The notes under the pieces were generated by a model, which searched no databases, had not been told where the DNA came from, and saw nothing but the letters and a program-made list of their open reading frames with translations. A program made the position numbers and the translations under genes. A DNA stretch of 64,000 bases from Bacillus timonensis (GTDB lineage Bacteria > Bacillota > Bacilli > Bacillales > Bacillaceae_L), in assembly GCF_004799755.1 (NCBI RefSeq), contig NZ_SLUB01000002.1:1-64000 (forward strand). Direction: 5' to 3'. The stretch's first letter is position 1. Each line of letters opens with the position of its first letter. Below are positions 7,914 through 17,667 of the stretch, piece by piece.

Positions 7914-8378
7914 ATGAAGGAAGACCAAAAGGTTGTTGTTTTTTCAGCAGGAAACGAGGAATTTGGTGTCCCTGTATTAAACGTGATATCCATCGAAAGG
8001 GCACAGCGGCTTAATGCTATACCACAAATGCCGAACTACATGCTAGGGGTCCTAACCATTCGAGAAGAACTTGTTCCGATTGTGGATACGGGAATTATTT
8101 TATTTAATAAATCAGTAAATCATACGGATAAAACGAAGATCATTGTCGTCAAAACGGATACACTATCAGTTGGCTTACTCGTTGATGATGCGAAAGAAAT
8201 TATCGATATTCCTCAAAATCAAGTAAAACCATTGAATGTAACCTATCAGCTTTCCTCTTATATTACAGGAGTTGCGACCCTTGAGGGGAGATTGATTACT
8301 TTACTAGACCCTCACAAACTTTTTTACGGTCTAGAAGGATTCGAACGAATTGAGGAACACATTCACAGCCACCATTAG
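7914..8378 (+). CDS. Orphan CheW-domain protein
   Basis: The whole 154-residue protein is one CheW-like domain. CheW proteins couple chemoreceptors to the CheA kinase. Recognisable positions are EEFGVPVLNVISIER, the I.QMPNYMLGVLTIR.E.VPIVD core and LVDDAKEIIDI, with ITGVATLEGRLITLLD near the end. It ends in a His-rich tail (EEHIHSHH). ATG 7914 follows AGAGGTG. No cheA, receptor, cheV response-regulator domain or other chemotaxis gene is close, and terminators bound it on both sides. It may serve the main chemotaxis complex or a different signalling pair. Confidence 0.85.
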   Translation: MKEDQKVVVFSAGNEEFGVPVLNVISIERAQRLNAIPQMPNYMLGVLTIREELVPIVDTGIILFNKSVNHTDKTKIIVVKTDTLSVGLLVDDAKEIIDIPQNQVKPLNVTYQLSSYITGVATLEGRLITLLDPHKLFYGLEGFERIEEHIHSHH

Positions 8379-8395
8379 AATAGGTGGCTTTTTTC
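8367..8395 (+). terminator. Terminator after the CheW gene
   Basis: AGCCACC / GGTGGCT stem (8367-8373 with 8383-8389) followed by six T. It overlaps the end of the reading frame. Confidence 0.85.
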
Positions 8396-8438
8396 TATGA
8401 TAAACTAGTGATAGTGGATGAGTAGGGAAGTGCATAAC

Positions 8439-9692
8439 ATGAAAGAGATGTATCCAAAAAATGGAAGGGTTATTTTACATGTGGATATGAATAGTTTCTT
8501 TGCGTCGGTTGAAATTGCCTATGATCCTAGCTTACAAGGAAAGCCACTGGCGATTGCAGGTAATCCTGACGAGCGTAAAGGGATTATCGTCACTTGTAGC
8601 TATGAGGCACGTGCATTTGGGGTAAAAACGACGATGCCATTGTGGGAGGCGAAACGAAAATGTCCAAACCTCATCGTCCGGAAGCCAAATTTTGAACGCT
8701 ACCGTAGGGCATCATTAGCGATGTTTGATCTTCTTCGTTCATATACGGACATAGTTGAACCTGTTTCCATCGACGAGGGCTATCTTGATATTACGGACTG
8801 TTATAAAAAAGGAACTCCGATTGAAATTGCGAACTCTATTCAAGAAACTTTACAAAAGAACCTTCTGCTTCCTTCTAGTATCGGGATTGCGCCTAATAAA
8901 TTTCTAGCAAAAATGGCATCGGATATGAGAAAACCGTTAGGAATTACTGTTCTACGAAAACGAGATGTACCCACTGTCCTTTGGCCAATGCCAGTTGGTG
9001 AAATGCATGGTGTGGGAGCACGGACGGCTGAAAAGCTTTCGACTATTAAAATTCAAACAATCGGTGATCTTGCAAAAGGAAATGACATTCAATTAAAGCA
9101 ATTGTTAGGTATTAATGGGGAAAGACTAAAGCAAAGAGCAAATGGAATAGATAATCGCCCTGTTGATCCAGATGCCTATTCAGATTTCAAAAGCATCGGG
9201 AATTCAACAACATTACCATATGACTCAACAGACGAAGAGGAGCTTCTTGGGGTCATCAAAAGACTTTCGAACTCTGTCGGGGGTCGAATTAGACGAAAGG
9301 ACATGCTATCAAATAATGTCCAGTTAATGATTCGCTATGGCGATCGAAAAACGGTAACAAGAAGCAGAAAGCTTGAGAATCCGATTGATCAAGATAATGA
9401 AATTTTTCTTGCTGCTAAGCATCTCTGGAAAAAACATTGGAATGGTGAACCCATCCGATTATTGGGTGTCACAGCACAGGAACTAGTTGAGAAACATGAG
9501 GCATATAAACAGCTCGATCTGTTTTCTTATGAAAAAGAAGCAAAGAGAGAACCATTACTTAAGGCGATAGACAAATTGAAAGGCAAGTATGGGAACGAGA
9601 TTCTAACAAAGGGAATCAAGCTTCCAAAAGATAAAAATCCTCGAAATAATGAACATGGAACGAGCTTCGAGAAGGATTTTTTAAGTGATTAA
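8439..9692 (+). CDS. dinB: DNA polymerase IV, Y family (PolY1, YqjH type)
   Basis: A 417-residue low-fidelity translesion polymerase. Catalytic acidic residues are visible in ILHVDMNSFFASVE near the start and in PVSIDEGYLDIT (about residue 110). SIGIAPNKFLAKMASDMRKP marks the palm/fingers, EMHGVGARTAEKL is the helix-hairpin-helix thumb region, and QLDLFSY near the C-terminus is a beta-clamp binding motif. ATG 8439 (MKEMYPK...) follows AGGGAAG and matches the B. subtilis YqjH start; an ATG at 8418 is a less likely alternative. The stop codon overlaps the hairpin of repeat copy 2. Confidence 0.93.
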   Translation: MKEMYPKNGRVILHVDMNSFFASVEIAYDPSLQGKPLAIAGNPDERKGIIVTCSYEARAFGVKTTMPLWEAKRKCPNLIVRKPNFERYRRASLAMFDLLRSYTDIVEPVSIDEGYLDITDCYKKGTPIEIANSIQETLQKNLLLPSSIGIAPNKFLAKMASDMRKPLGITVLRKRDVPTVLWPMPVGEMHGVGARTAEKLSTIKIQTIGDLAKGNDIQLKQLLGINGERLKQRANGIDNRPVDPDAYSDFKSIGNSTTLPYDSTDEEELLGVIKRLSNSVGGRIRRKDMLSNNVQLMIRYGDRKTVTRSRKLENPIDQDNEIFLAAKHLWKKHWNGEPIRLLGVTAQELVEKHEAYKQLDLFSYEKEAKREPLLKAIDKLKGKYGNEILTKGIKLPKDKNPRNNEHGTSFEKDFLSD

Positions 9693-9731
9693 CTATATTC
9701 AGCAGAAGTAGGGCTTCTGCTGAATATAGTT
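9691..9731. repeat. Perfect 18-bp inverted repeat at the dinB stop
   Basis: Arms 9691-9708 and 9714-9731 (AACTATATTCAGCAGAAG and its complement) enclose a 5-nt loop. It overlaps the dinB stop codon and begins dispersed repeat copy 2. There is no U-tract behind it, but it could protect the dinB transcript end. Confidence 0.85.
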
Positions 9732-9734
9732 AAA

Positions 9735-9883
9735 GCTTCCGGCGGATGCCTCAGATTTTTTAGAGGAAGTTTTTCGAGCAGTAAGATCAAAGACTAAATA
9801 CGCCACGTCCTGTGGCAACGTCTTTATGACCCACTTCCTGTGGGTCTAAAAATCTGGGCGCAAATACGCATTGGCGTATTTGA
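9735..9883 (+). repeat. Structured dispersed repeat, copy 2
   Basis: The block corresponds to 1613-1760. It contains the hairpins GCCAC-GTCCT-GTGGC and GACCCAC-TTCCT-GTGGGTC, an outer stem CAGATTTTT / AAAAATCTG and a terminal CAAATACGC / GCGTATTTG hairpin. Compared with copy 1, the terminal hairpin arms differ on both sides but still pair, so the fold is kept. It occupies the gap between convergent dinB and zwf. Confidence 0.85.
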
Positions 9884-9884
9884 T

Positions 9885-9918
9885 AAGAGACCTCAACTCA
9901 TTAGAGAAGGGGTCTCTT
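9885..9918. terminator. Hairpin downstream of zwf
   Basis: AAGAGACC / GGTCTCTT 8-bp stem with an 18-nt loop lies just past the zwf stop. The T-tract is poor, so this is a modest terminator candidate. Confidence 0.45.
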
Positions 9919-9924
9919 GCTGTT

Positions 9925-11412
9925 TTAATCCTCTACTGACCACCAGTGGAATCCGTCCTCGGCCAATAATTCATCAGCTGCTTTTGGACCGTTAGATCCA
10001 GAAGGATAGTTCGGGAATTCCGTTGCAATTTGATTTTCCCAAACTTTTGAAATGGAGTCTACGTAACGCCAAGAAAGGGCAACTTCATCCCAGTGAGCAA
10101 AGTTTGTCGTATCACCCATCATACAGTCAAAAATAAGCTTTTCGTAAGCCTCAGGTGTATTAATGCCGTCGATACAGTTATTGCAATAATCAAGCTTTAC
10201 AGGTAATGTCATTGTATTTTGTCCCGGTCTTTTCGCATTTAAATAGAGCGTGATGCCTTCGTCGGGTTGAATATTAATGACTAGCAGGTTAGGATTTTGA
10301 CGGTCATTTTCTTCTCTATAATATAAATCCATAGGAATGTCCTTAAACTGAACAACAATTTTTGTTGATTTTTCCTTCATTCTTTTTCCTGTACGGATAT
10401 AGAAAGGGACACCTGCCCATCTGAAATTATCAATGATCAGCTTACCGGCAACAAATGTAGCCGTATTTGAATTCGGGTCTACTTTTTCTTCCTGGCGATA
10501 ACCAGGTACATTTTTTCCATTTATTGTGCCAGCATCATATTGCCCTCTAACAAAATACTTTTTAACATCTTCCTCTTCCAATGGTCGAAGGGCGCGTAAT
10601 ACCTTTATTTTTTCACTTCGAATTTCGTCAGTATTTAATTTAATCGGTGGCTCCATAGCTAAAAGTGCCACCATTTGAAGCATATGGTTTTGAACCATAT
10701 CACGAAGTGCCCCAGATTTTTCATAATAGCCACCACGATCTTCTACACCAAGCACCTCACTTGAAGTGACCTGGATATTAGATATGTAACGATTGTTCCA
10801 AAGTGGTTCGAAAATGGCATTCGCAAAGCGAATGACTTCAATGTTTTGTACCATTTCCTTACCTAAATAATGGTCAATTCGGTAAATTTCGTCCTCTGAA
10901 AAGGCATGGCGAAGCTGTTCATTTAGTTGTTTTGCAGAAGGTAGATTATGTCCAAATGGTTTTTCAATGACAAGTCTTGTATAACCTTCTGTTGAGGTTA
11001 ATCCTTCTGTTTTTAAATTGACCGCAATTGTGCCAAAAAACTCTGGAGCCATTGCCAAATAAAAGATTCTATTTCCACCTGTGTTGTAAGTTGAATCTAA
11101 TTTTTCAGCAATTACTTTCAATTCTCGATAAGAAGCAGTGTCATTCACATTAAATGGATGGTAGTAAAAAAGTTTTGAGAATTTTTCAATATCATTTCGC
11201 TGCTCCTCAAATTGTCCTGCAACTGAATTTCTTACGTTTTCTTGAAATTCTTCATTTTTTAATGGACGTCTTGCTACACCGATTACTGCAAAATCCTCAG
11301 AAAGTTTTCCTTTTGTATAAAGATTATATATAGAAGGATAGAGCTTTCGATTTGCCAAATCACCCGTTGCTCCAAAAATAATTACGATTGATTTTGGTGC
11401 TGTATTTGTCAT
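9925..11412 (-). CDS. zwf: Glucose-6-phosphate 1-dehydrogenase
   Basis: The first enzyme of the oxidative pentose phosphate pathway oxidises glucose-6-phosphate to 6-phosphogluconolactone and makes NADPH. The nucleotide motif is IIFGATGDLANRKLYPS (residues about 10-26). The substrate-binding and catalytic motif RIDHYLGKEMVQN and the preceding VIEKPFGH are intact. The length of 495 is normal. In B. subtilis gndA lies between yqjH and zwf; here dinB and zwf are separated only by repeat copy 2. The gene is divergent from rnz, across 243 bp of A/T-rich sequence with no other feature seen. Confidence 0.96.
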   Translation of the reverse strand: MTNTAPKSIVIIFGATGDLANRKLYPSIYNLYTKGKLSEDFAVIGVARRPLKNEEFQENVRNSVAGQFEEQRNDIEKFSKLFYYHPFNVNDTASYRELKVIAEKLDSTYNTGGNRIFYLAMAPEFFGTIAVNLKTEGLTSTEGYTRLVIEKPFGHNLPSAKQLNEQLRHAFSEDEIYRIDHYLGKEMVQNIEVIRFANAIFEPLWNNRYISNIQVTSSEVLGVEDRGGYYEKSGALRDMVQNHMLQMVALLAMEPPIKLNTDEIRSEKIKVLRALRPLEEEDVKKYFVRGQYDAGTINGKNVPGYRQEEKVDPNSNTATFVAGKLIIDNFRWAGVPFYIRTGKRMKEKSTKIVVQFKDIPMDLYYREENDRQNPNLLVINIQPDEGITLYLNAKRPGQNTMTLPVKLDYCNNCIDGINTPEAYEKLIFDCMMGDTTNFAHWDEVALSWRYVDSISKVWENQIATEFPNYPSGSNGPKAADELLAEDGFHWWSVED

Positions 11413-11655
11413 AATAATCCCCCAATTCCACGCAATTTGTTATCTATTTAATTTATACTTTTTTGTTTAGTAAATCAACTAATTCAAATTATTTTTTTGT
11501 ATTCATCTAAAGTATGCCTTAACAGGGAATGGATATTCGGTAGAACGACGTAAAAGGGCATATATGGAGAAGAAAAGGCAGAATATGATATAGTAGGTAA
11601 TAGGAAAACAGAGGAAAACGTAATAAACTTATCGATTAATTGGAGGATTTCTCAA

Positions 11656-12588
11656 GTGGAAGTCGTATTTTTAGGAACGGGTGCAGGGGTGCCTGCAAAA
11701 GAGCGGAATGTCACTTCAATTGCCTTACAACTGCTTGATGAGCGGAGAGCAACCTGGTTGTTTGATTGTGGGGAGGCAACACAGCATCAAATTTTATATA
11801 CATCCATAAAACCAGGGAAAATAGAAAAGGTTTTTATCACTCATTTACATGGTGACCATATCTTTGGATTGCCTGGATTTTTAGGAAGTCGCTCCTTTCA
11901 AGGAGGAGAGTCTTTATTAACCGTCTATGGTCCAAAGGGAATAAAAGCATTTATTGACACTTCATTAACCGTAAGTACGACTCATATTCGATATCCGCTA
12001 GATGTGGTTGAAATCGAAGAAGGAGTGGTTTTTGAAGATGACCAATTTTGTGTGACTGCAAAAGAGCTAGACCATGGAATTCAATCCTACGGGTATCGCA
12101 TTGTTGAAAAAGACCTGCCTGGAACATTGCTAGTTAACAAGCTATCCAATGAAGGGATTAAACCTGGTCCCATCTATCAAAAAATTAAAGAAGGTCAAAC
12201 GGTCGTTCTTGAGGATGGGCGTATGATTAATGGAGAAGAATATATTGGTTCGCCTAAACAGGGACGAATTGTAACCATTTTAGGTGATACTCGTTTTGTT
12301 CAAGAAAGTATTGAACTAGCAAAAAATGCGGATCTTCTTATTCATGAAGCGACTTTTAGCTCGAATGAGTCGGGTTTAGCTCATGATTATTTTCACTCGA
12401 CGACTACTCAGGCAGCAGAGGTTGCTAGACAGGCTGGAGTTAAAAACTTGATATTGACTCATATTAGTTCAAGATACCAAGGAGAAGATTGTCAGAAACT
12501 CCTTGAAGAAGCGAAGCAGGTGTTTCAACATACATATATGTCTAAGGATTTTTTTAAGTTTGATATTAAGTCAAGCCATACCAAGTAA
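11656..12588 (+). CDS. rnz: Ribonuclease Z
   Basis: The endonuclease cuts the 3' trailer of tRNA precursors. This 310-residue metallo-beta-lactamase protein has the zinc motif [15 protein letters not shown] (about residues 60-74), the Gly-rich exosite segment ([16 protein letters not shown]), GDTRF and LIHEATFS, and the final ligand in LTHISSRY. It starts at GTG with TGGAGG 9 bases upstream. The rnz-zwf divergent arrangement is as in B. subtilis. Unlike B. subtilis, the next gene is a nitroreductase rather than yqjL. Confidence 0.95.
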   Translation: MEVVFLGTGAGVPAKERNVTSIALQLLDERRATWLFDCGEATQHQILYTSIKPGKIEKVFITHLHGDHIFGLPGFLGSRSFQGGESLLTVYGPKGIKAFIDTSLTVSTTHIRYPLDVVEIEEGVVFEDDQFCVTAKELDHGIQSYGYRIVEKDLPGTLLVNKLSNEGIKPGPIYQKIKEGQTVVLEDGRMINGEEYIGSPKQGRIVTILGDTRFVQESIELAKNADLLIHEATFSSNESGLAHDYFHSTTTQAAEVARQAGVKNLILTHISSRYQGEDCQKLLEEAKQVFQHTYMSKDFFKFDIKSSHTK

Positions 12589-12613
12589 GACGCCATGAGG
12601 AGGATACATAATC

Positions 12614-13363
12614 ATGAATCCAGTTATTGAAACCATTATGAATCATCGTTCGATTCGTAAATTTGAAGAAAAATTATTAACAGACGAACAAATCCGCACT
12701 ATTGTTGAATGTGCCCAAGCGGCCTCAACTTCTAGCTTTATTCAGGCTTATTCCATTATCGGAGTGAAGGATCCAAATAAAAAGCAGAGACTTGCTGAGA
12801 TAGTTGGTAATCAAGCCTATGTTGCGGAAAATGGACATTTCTTCGTGTTTTGTGGTGATCTTCATCGCCACCAAGTTATTAGTGAAATAGAAGAGAAGGA
12901 CTTATCGACCTCTTTGGAGAGTACAGAAAAGTTCATGGTTGCCACAATTGATGCTGCTTTAGCTGCACAAAATGCTGTACTTGCGGCAGAATCAATGGGA
13001 TTAGGTGCTTGCTATATTGGCGGCTTACGTAATAATCTAGAAGAGGTTTGTCAAATTTTAAATATCCCTACATTTGTGATTCCACTTTTCGGAATTGCTG
13101 TTGGCTATCCGGCACAAATGCCTGATAAAAAGCCACGACTTCCATTCGAACATGTTTATCATGAAGAGGGATATCAACAAGACAAAGATCTATATAAACA
13201 AGAACTTGCAACCTACAATCAAACAATTTCTGATTATTATACACAACGTACAAAAGGGAAGCGTACAGATACGTGGACAGGGCAGATGGCAAATATGCTT
13301 GAAAATCCGAAACGAATGTATATGAAGGACTTTGTAAAAAAACAAGGATTTAATCAACAGTAA
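12614..13363 (+). CDS. NADPH-dependent oxidoreductase, NfrA/NfsA nitroreductase type
   Basis: A 249-residue FMN-binding nitroreductase-fold protein. The FMN contact region NHRSIRKFEEKLL is at the start, CAQAASTSSFIQAYSI follows, and GLGACYIGGLRNN and PLFGIAVGYPAQ..DKKPRLP complete the family pattern. The C-terminal extension with DYYTQRTKGKRTDTWTGQM is typical of NfrA/NfsA-type enzymes, which reduce nitro compounds, quinones, flavins or disulfides with NADPH. RBS AGGAGG is well placed. It lies 25 bp after rnz and 30 bp before the SNF2 gene. Its physiological substrate is not evident. Confidence 0.88.
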   Translation: MNPVIETIMNHRSIRKFEEKLLTDEQIRTIVECAQAASTSSFIQAYSIIGVKDPNKKQRLAEIVGNQAYVAENGHFFVFCGDLHRHQVISEIEEKDLSTSLESTEKFMVATIDAALAAQNAVLAAESMGLGACYIGGLRNNLEEVCQILNIPTFVIPLFGIAVGYPAQMPDKKPRLPFEHVYHEEGYQQDKDLYKQELATYNQTISDYYTQRTKGKRTDTWTGQMANMLENPKRMYMKDFVKKQGFNQQ

Positions 13364-13393
13364 CCCCTAAAACAAAGAGAAAGGAGCGGAACC

Positions 13394-16300
13394 ATGGATA
13401 TCAAAATCAATCGTAAAATGATCAAAGAAAAGTGTGGTACCGTCTCCTTCAAAAGAGGGGACGCTTTTTATCGAACGAATAAAGTGACATTTACGGAATC
13501 CGGACCTGATCAATGCAAAGCCATTGTAAAAGGGACAGAGGACTTTCACGTTAACATTGAGAAAAACATAAATGGAAAGCTGGAAGCTACATGCACATGT
13601 CCAACACTTGCGAATTTCGATAAGGATTGCCAGCATATTGCAGCAGTTTTAATCGCGATTCATGAACAGCAAAGTCAGGAACCAATCGAATTCTCAACGA
13701 CGACAAGATCAAAAAACGAAAACCTCACAAGCGATTTCATGACCCTTTTTTTAAATCGCCCAACGCGGTCGAGTGGTCACCAGCTTCATTTTGAAAAAAG
13801 AGAAGTCCTGGATGCTCGCTTCATATTTCAACCTGTTAAAGTTGCAGATGACCAAATTTTATTTGACGTTGAGATTGAAATCGATCAGATCAAAATACAT
13901 GATATTCGTACCTTTTTAAAGGGGGTAAAACAGGGAGAGCAAAGTGAAATTTCTTCCCACTTTATATATGACCCAAATCTTCATTGCTTCTTAGATGAAG
14001 CAGATAATCTTCTTCACCAATTAGTGAAAGTAACCGAGGATGAAAAAATTTTTCTAGACATGATTACTGGGCATTCAAATTATAAAGGTAGTCCTAAAAC
14101 GTTGTTAATTCCTCCATCATCCTGGAAAGGGCTCATTCCCTTATTTTCAAAATGTCCATTCGTTTTTCTACAATACAATGGTCAATTTTATGAAGGGCTA
14201 CAGATTGTTCAGGAGCCACCTCCACTTCATTTTTCATTTGAGGAAGGGGAAGAGAATGATTATCTCTTAAGGATCCAGGGTTTCAATCGTATGAGTATTT
14301 TAAAATCCTACCACACCGTCCTGAGTGATGGACTTCTTTATCAAATCGAAGAAGAGGATTGTGACCGGTTATTAGAGCTTAAACAAATGCTTACGAGCCC
14401 AGGAGCAAACCATATTCCTATTCAAAAGGAGCAAGCGCAATTTTTTCTTAAGAAAATTGTCCCAAGCCTGAAAAAAATAGGTGTTGTTCATATGTCTCAA
14501 GCTATATCCAAAGAGATGATGAAAACACCTCTTGTTGCTAAGCTGTATTTGGACCGGCTGAGACATAAGTTGCTTGCAGGTCTGGAATTTCACTATGAAA
14601 ATATCATCATCCAACCATTAGAGAATCGTGATCTGCCAACTGGTCCTTTGATCTTCAGAGATGTGGAAAAAGAGGATGAAATCCTACAAATCATGGATGA
14701 GAGTGGTCTTTCGAAAACGGAAGGCGGATATCATATGCATAATGAGGAACTTGAGTATGAGTTTTTATATCATGTCATTCCAAGACTTCAGCCACTCTGC
14801 CAAATTTATGCCACAACAGCGATACGTAATCGCATCATTCCGAAAAATGAACATCCGAAAATAAGGGTGAAGATTAAAAAAGAACGAACCAATTGGCTCG
14901 AATTCAAATTTGAGATGAAGGGCATTGCTGACCAAGAAATTCGAGAAATTCTAGTCGCTCTTGAGGAAAAACGAAAATATTACCGTTTGAAAAATGGGTC
15001 ACTACTCTCACTTGAAACGCGAGAAATGGAGGAGATACAGCGTTTTTTACATGCTGTTCCGGTCCAGGATGATGATTTTGAATCAACTTTAAATATACCA
15101 ATGATTGAGGCTTTACCCCTTTTAGGCTCAATTGATGACAGTGATATTTTTACGTTAGAGAAATCATTCCGTCAATTTCTTGACTCTATCCAACATCCGA
15201 GTGATTTAGCTGTTGATGTTCCGAAGCCTTTAGAGTCCATTTTACGAGATTATCAGAAGGTGGGCTACAAATGGATGAAGACGTTAGCGAGCTATGGATT
15301 TGGTGGCGTCCTTGCCGATGATATGGGGCTAGGGAAAACCTTGCAGAGCATTGCTTTTATGGTTTCGGAAGTTGCTACTATCCGAGAAAAGAAGCAGCCT
15401 GTACTCATTGTTTGCCCATCCTCTTTAACCTATAATTGGCTCCATGAGTTATTGAAATTTGCACCTGAGCTTCAAGCGGTTGTGATTGATGGGAATAAGG
15501 CAGAACGAATAGAGCTGCAAAAAGAGAGTGCAAGCATGGATGTTGTTATCACATCCTATCCACTAATACGACGAGATATTAAATGGTATGAATCTCAACA
15601 CTTTCATACCGTATTCTTTGACGAGGCTCAAGCTTTTAAAAATCCAGTAACCCAAACAGCAAGGGCTGTCAAACGGATAAAAGCAGATCATCGTTTTGGA
15701 TTAACCGGAACCCCAATTGAAAATTCAATCGAGGAGCTCTGGTCTATATATCACGTTGTTTTTCCGCAACTGTTTAAAGGCTTAAAGGAGTATAGTCATT
15801 TAACTAGAAAGGACATTTCAAGAAGGGCTCGACCCTTTTTGTTGCGTCGTGTAAAAGAAGATGTACTTTCAGAGCTACCAGAAAAAATTGAAATCATGGA
15901 ATCATCCGAGTTATTACCTGAACAAAAAAAGCTTTATGCTGCCTATCTAGCGAAGCTCCGGCACGATACATTAAAGCGTCTTGATAAGGATACGATTCGA
16001 AAAAATCGAATTCGAATTCTTGCAGGGTTAACTCGCTTGAGGCAAATTTGCTGCCACCCGGCTTTATTCGTGGATGGCTACAAGGGAAGTTCGGCAAAAT
16101 TTGAGCAACTTCTTCAAATCCTTGAGGAATCTAAATTGTCTGGAAGAAGAGTTTTAATTTTCTCTCAGTTTACGAAAATGCTTGAGTTGATTGGAAGGGA
16201 ACTTACGAAACGGGGCTTTAGCTTCTTTTATTTAGACGGACAAACCCCTACAGATGAACGTGTGGAATTATGCCAACGTTATAATGCGGGAGAGCGGGAA

Positions 16301-16597
16301 TTGTTTTTAATTTCGTTAAAAGCAGGCGGAACAGGCCTGAACCTGACCGGTGCTGATACGGTTATTTTATATGACCTTTGGTGGAATCCTGCGGTAGAAG
16401 AACAAGCTGCAGACCGTGCTCATCGCTTTGGTCAAAAAAAGGTTGTCCAAGTGATTAAGCTATTTGCCCGCGGTACCATTGAAGAGAAAATGAATGAGTT
16501 ACAAGAAAAGAAGCGAGATCTTATTTCAGACCTTATTGATTCTGAGGAAAATACGAAGCTGACGGAAGAGGATATTCAAGAGCTTCTAATGATTTAA
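13394..16597 (+). CDS. SNF2-family ATPase with N-terminal SWIM zinc finger
   Basis: A 1067-residue DNA-translocase-like protein. A SWIM zinc finger lies at residues about 67-81 (CTCP...CQH pattern C-x-C-x9-C-x-H). A long middle region follows, then two RecA lobes: motif I DDMGLGKT (about 641-648), motif II DEAQ (about 742), motif III LTGTPIEN, and the C-terminal VLIFSQF, AGGTGLNLTGAD and RAHRFGQ motifs. Such RapA/HepA-like proteins remodel protein-DNA complexes; the bacterial SWIM versions are poorly characterised. It has AAAGGAGCGG before the ATG and probably shares a transcript with rnz and the nitroreductase. The arrangement differs from B. subtilis, so this may be an acquired or relocated gene. 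Confidence 0.9.
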   Translation: MDIKINRKMIKEKCGTVSFKRGDAFYRTNKVTFTESGPDQCKAIVKGTEDFHVNIEKNINGKLEATCTCPTLANFDKDCQHIAAVLIAIHEQQSQEPIEFSTTTRSKNENLTSDFMTLFLNRPTRSSGHQLHFEKREVLDARFIFQPVKVADDQILFDVEIEIDQIKIHDIRTFLKGVKQGEQSEISSHFIYDPNLHCFLDEADNLLHQLVKVTEDEKIFLDMITGHSNYKGSPKTLLIPPSSWKGLIPLFSKCPFVFLQYNGQFYEGLQIVQEPPPLHFSFEEGEENDYLLRIQGFNRMSILKSYHTVLSDGLLYQIEEEDCDRLLELKQMLTSPGANHIPIQKEQAQFFLKKIVPSLKKIGVVHMSQAISKEMMKTPLVAKLYLDRLRHKLLAGLEFHYENIIIQPLENRDLPTGPLIFRDVEKEDEILQIMDESGLSKTEGGYHMHNEELEYEFLYHVIPRLQPLCQIYATTAIRNRIIPKNEHPKIRVKIKKERTNWLEFKFEMKGIADQEIREILVALEEKRKYYRLKNGSLLSLETREMEEIQRFLHAVPVQDDDFESTLNIPMIEALPLLGSIDDSDIFTLEKSFRQFLDSIQHPSDLAVDVPKPLESILRDYQKVGYKWMKTLASYGFGGVLADDMGLGKTLQSIAFMVSEVATIREKKQPVLIVCPSSLTYNWLHELLKFAPELQAVVIDGNKAERIELQKESASMDVVITSYPLIRRDIKWYESQHFHTVFFDEAQAFKNPVTQTARAVKRIKADHRFGLTGTPIENSIEELWSIYHVVFPQLFKGLKEYSHLTRKDISRRARPFLLRRVKEDVLSELPEKIEIMESSELLPEQKKLYAAYLAKLRHDTLKRLDKDTIRKNRIRILAGLTRLRQICCHPALFVDGYKGSSAKFEQLLQILEESKLSGRRVLIFSQFTKMLELIGRELTKRGFSFFYLDGQTPTDERVELCQRYNAGERELFLISLKAGGTGLNLTGADTVILYDLWWNPAVEEQAADRAHRFGQKKVVQVIKLFARGTIEEKMNELQEKKRDLISDLIDSEENTKLTEEDIQELLMI

Positions 16598-16599
16598 AC

Positions 16600-16630
16600 A
16601 AGGCACTTTCCACGTAGGAAAGTGCCTTTT
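16600..16630. terminator. Bidirectional terminator SNF2 / namA
   Basis: A perfect 12-bp stem (AAGGCACTTTCC with its complement, 16600-16611 and 16617-16628) stands between the convergent genes. Confidence 0.85.
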
Positions 16631-16647
16631 ATACGATTTGCGAAAAA

Positions 16648-17667
16648 TTAGAGCCAACCGCGATCATATTGTTTCGGGCTTTCAATGGATATACCTAATT
16701 CTTTTGCAGCAGTTCTTGGCCAGTATGGATCGCGTAATAACTCACGTGCGATAAATATTAAATCTGCTCGATTATTTTTTAGAATTTCTTCAGCGTGAAC
16801 AGCTTTTGTGATTAGACCAACTGCACCGGTAGGGATATCAGCTTCATTTCGAATCATATCTGCAAAACCGACCTGATATCCAGGGTATACATCAATTTTA
16901 GCTGGTGCTACGCCACCTGAGCTAACGTCGATAAGGTCAACACCTTGGTCCTTCATACGTTTTGTATAGTCAACATAATCAGCAGGAGTTAAGCCATCTT
17001 CTTTATAATCATTTGCGGATATACGAACAAATAAGGGGCCATTCCAAACTTCCTTAACAGCCTCGATTACCTCTTGTAGGAAACGGTAGCGATTTTCGCT
17101 GCTTCCGCCATATTCATCCACTCGTTTATTGGAAAGAGGGGACAAAAATTCATTAATTAAATAGCCATGTGCTCCGTGAATTTCAATGATATCAAAACCA
17201 GCCTCTTTTGCGCGTCTTGCTCCATCCTTGAATGCTTCAACTATTTCTTTAATTTCATTAATTGTTAATTCTTTTGGAGTTTTATATCTTTCATTAAATG
17301 AAATAGCAGAAGGGGCCACGATATCTCCTTCAACAGTTGCCTTTCGACCCGCGTGAGCAATTTGAATAGCTGTCTTTGCACCATGCACTTTGATCATTTC
17401 AACAAGTTTTTTGAAGCCTGGTATATGCTTATCACTCCATATTCCTAAATCCTGTGAAGAGATTCTTCCTTGTGGTGTAACAGCCGCTGCCTCCACCATG
17501 ATAAGACCAACTTGACCAACAGCTCGGCTTATATAATGGGTATAATGCCAATCCTGTAGCATTCCATCCTTATTATGACTGGAATACATACACATTGGTG
17601 ACATTACAATTCTATTTTTTAAGGTTACATTTTTGATTGTGTAAGGTGAGAACAATGCTGTTTCCAT
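16648..17667 (-). CDS. namA: NADPH dehydrogenase, old yellow enzyme family (YqjM)
   Basis: A 339-residue FMN-dependent ene-reductase. It shows [12 protein letters not shown] near residue 20 with the Cys that tunes FMN in YqjM, QIAHAGRK, the substrate His pair in [25 protein letters not shown] and the C-terminal [10 protein letters not shown]. YqjM enzymes reduce activated C=C bonds and respond to electrophile and oxidative stress. An AGGAGG-type RBS lies before the ATG. Divergence from typical family length is nil. It is read convergent to the SNF2 gene. Confidence 0.94.
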   Translation of the reverse strand: METALFSPYTIKNVTLKNRIVMSPMCMYSSHNKDGMLQDWHYTHYISRAVGQVGLIMVEAAAVTPQGRISSQDLGIWSDKHIPGFKKLVEMIKVHGAKTAIQIAHAGRKATVEGDIVAPSAISFNERYKTPKELTINEIKEIVEAFKDGARRAKEAGFDIIEIHGAHGYLINEFLSPLSNKRVDEYGGSSENRYRFLQEVIEAVKEVWNGPLFVRISANDYKEDGLTPADYVDYTKRMKDQGVDLIDVSSGGVAPAKIDVYPGYQVGFADMIRNEADIPTGAVGLITKAVHAEEILKNNRADLIFIARELLRDPYWPRTAAKELGISIESPKQYDRGWL

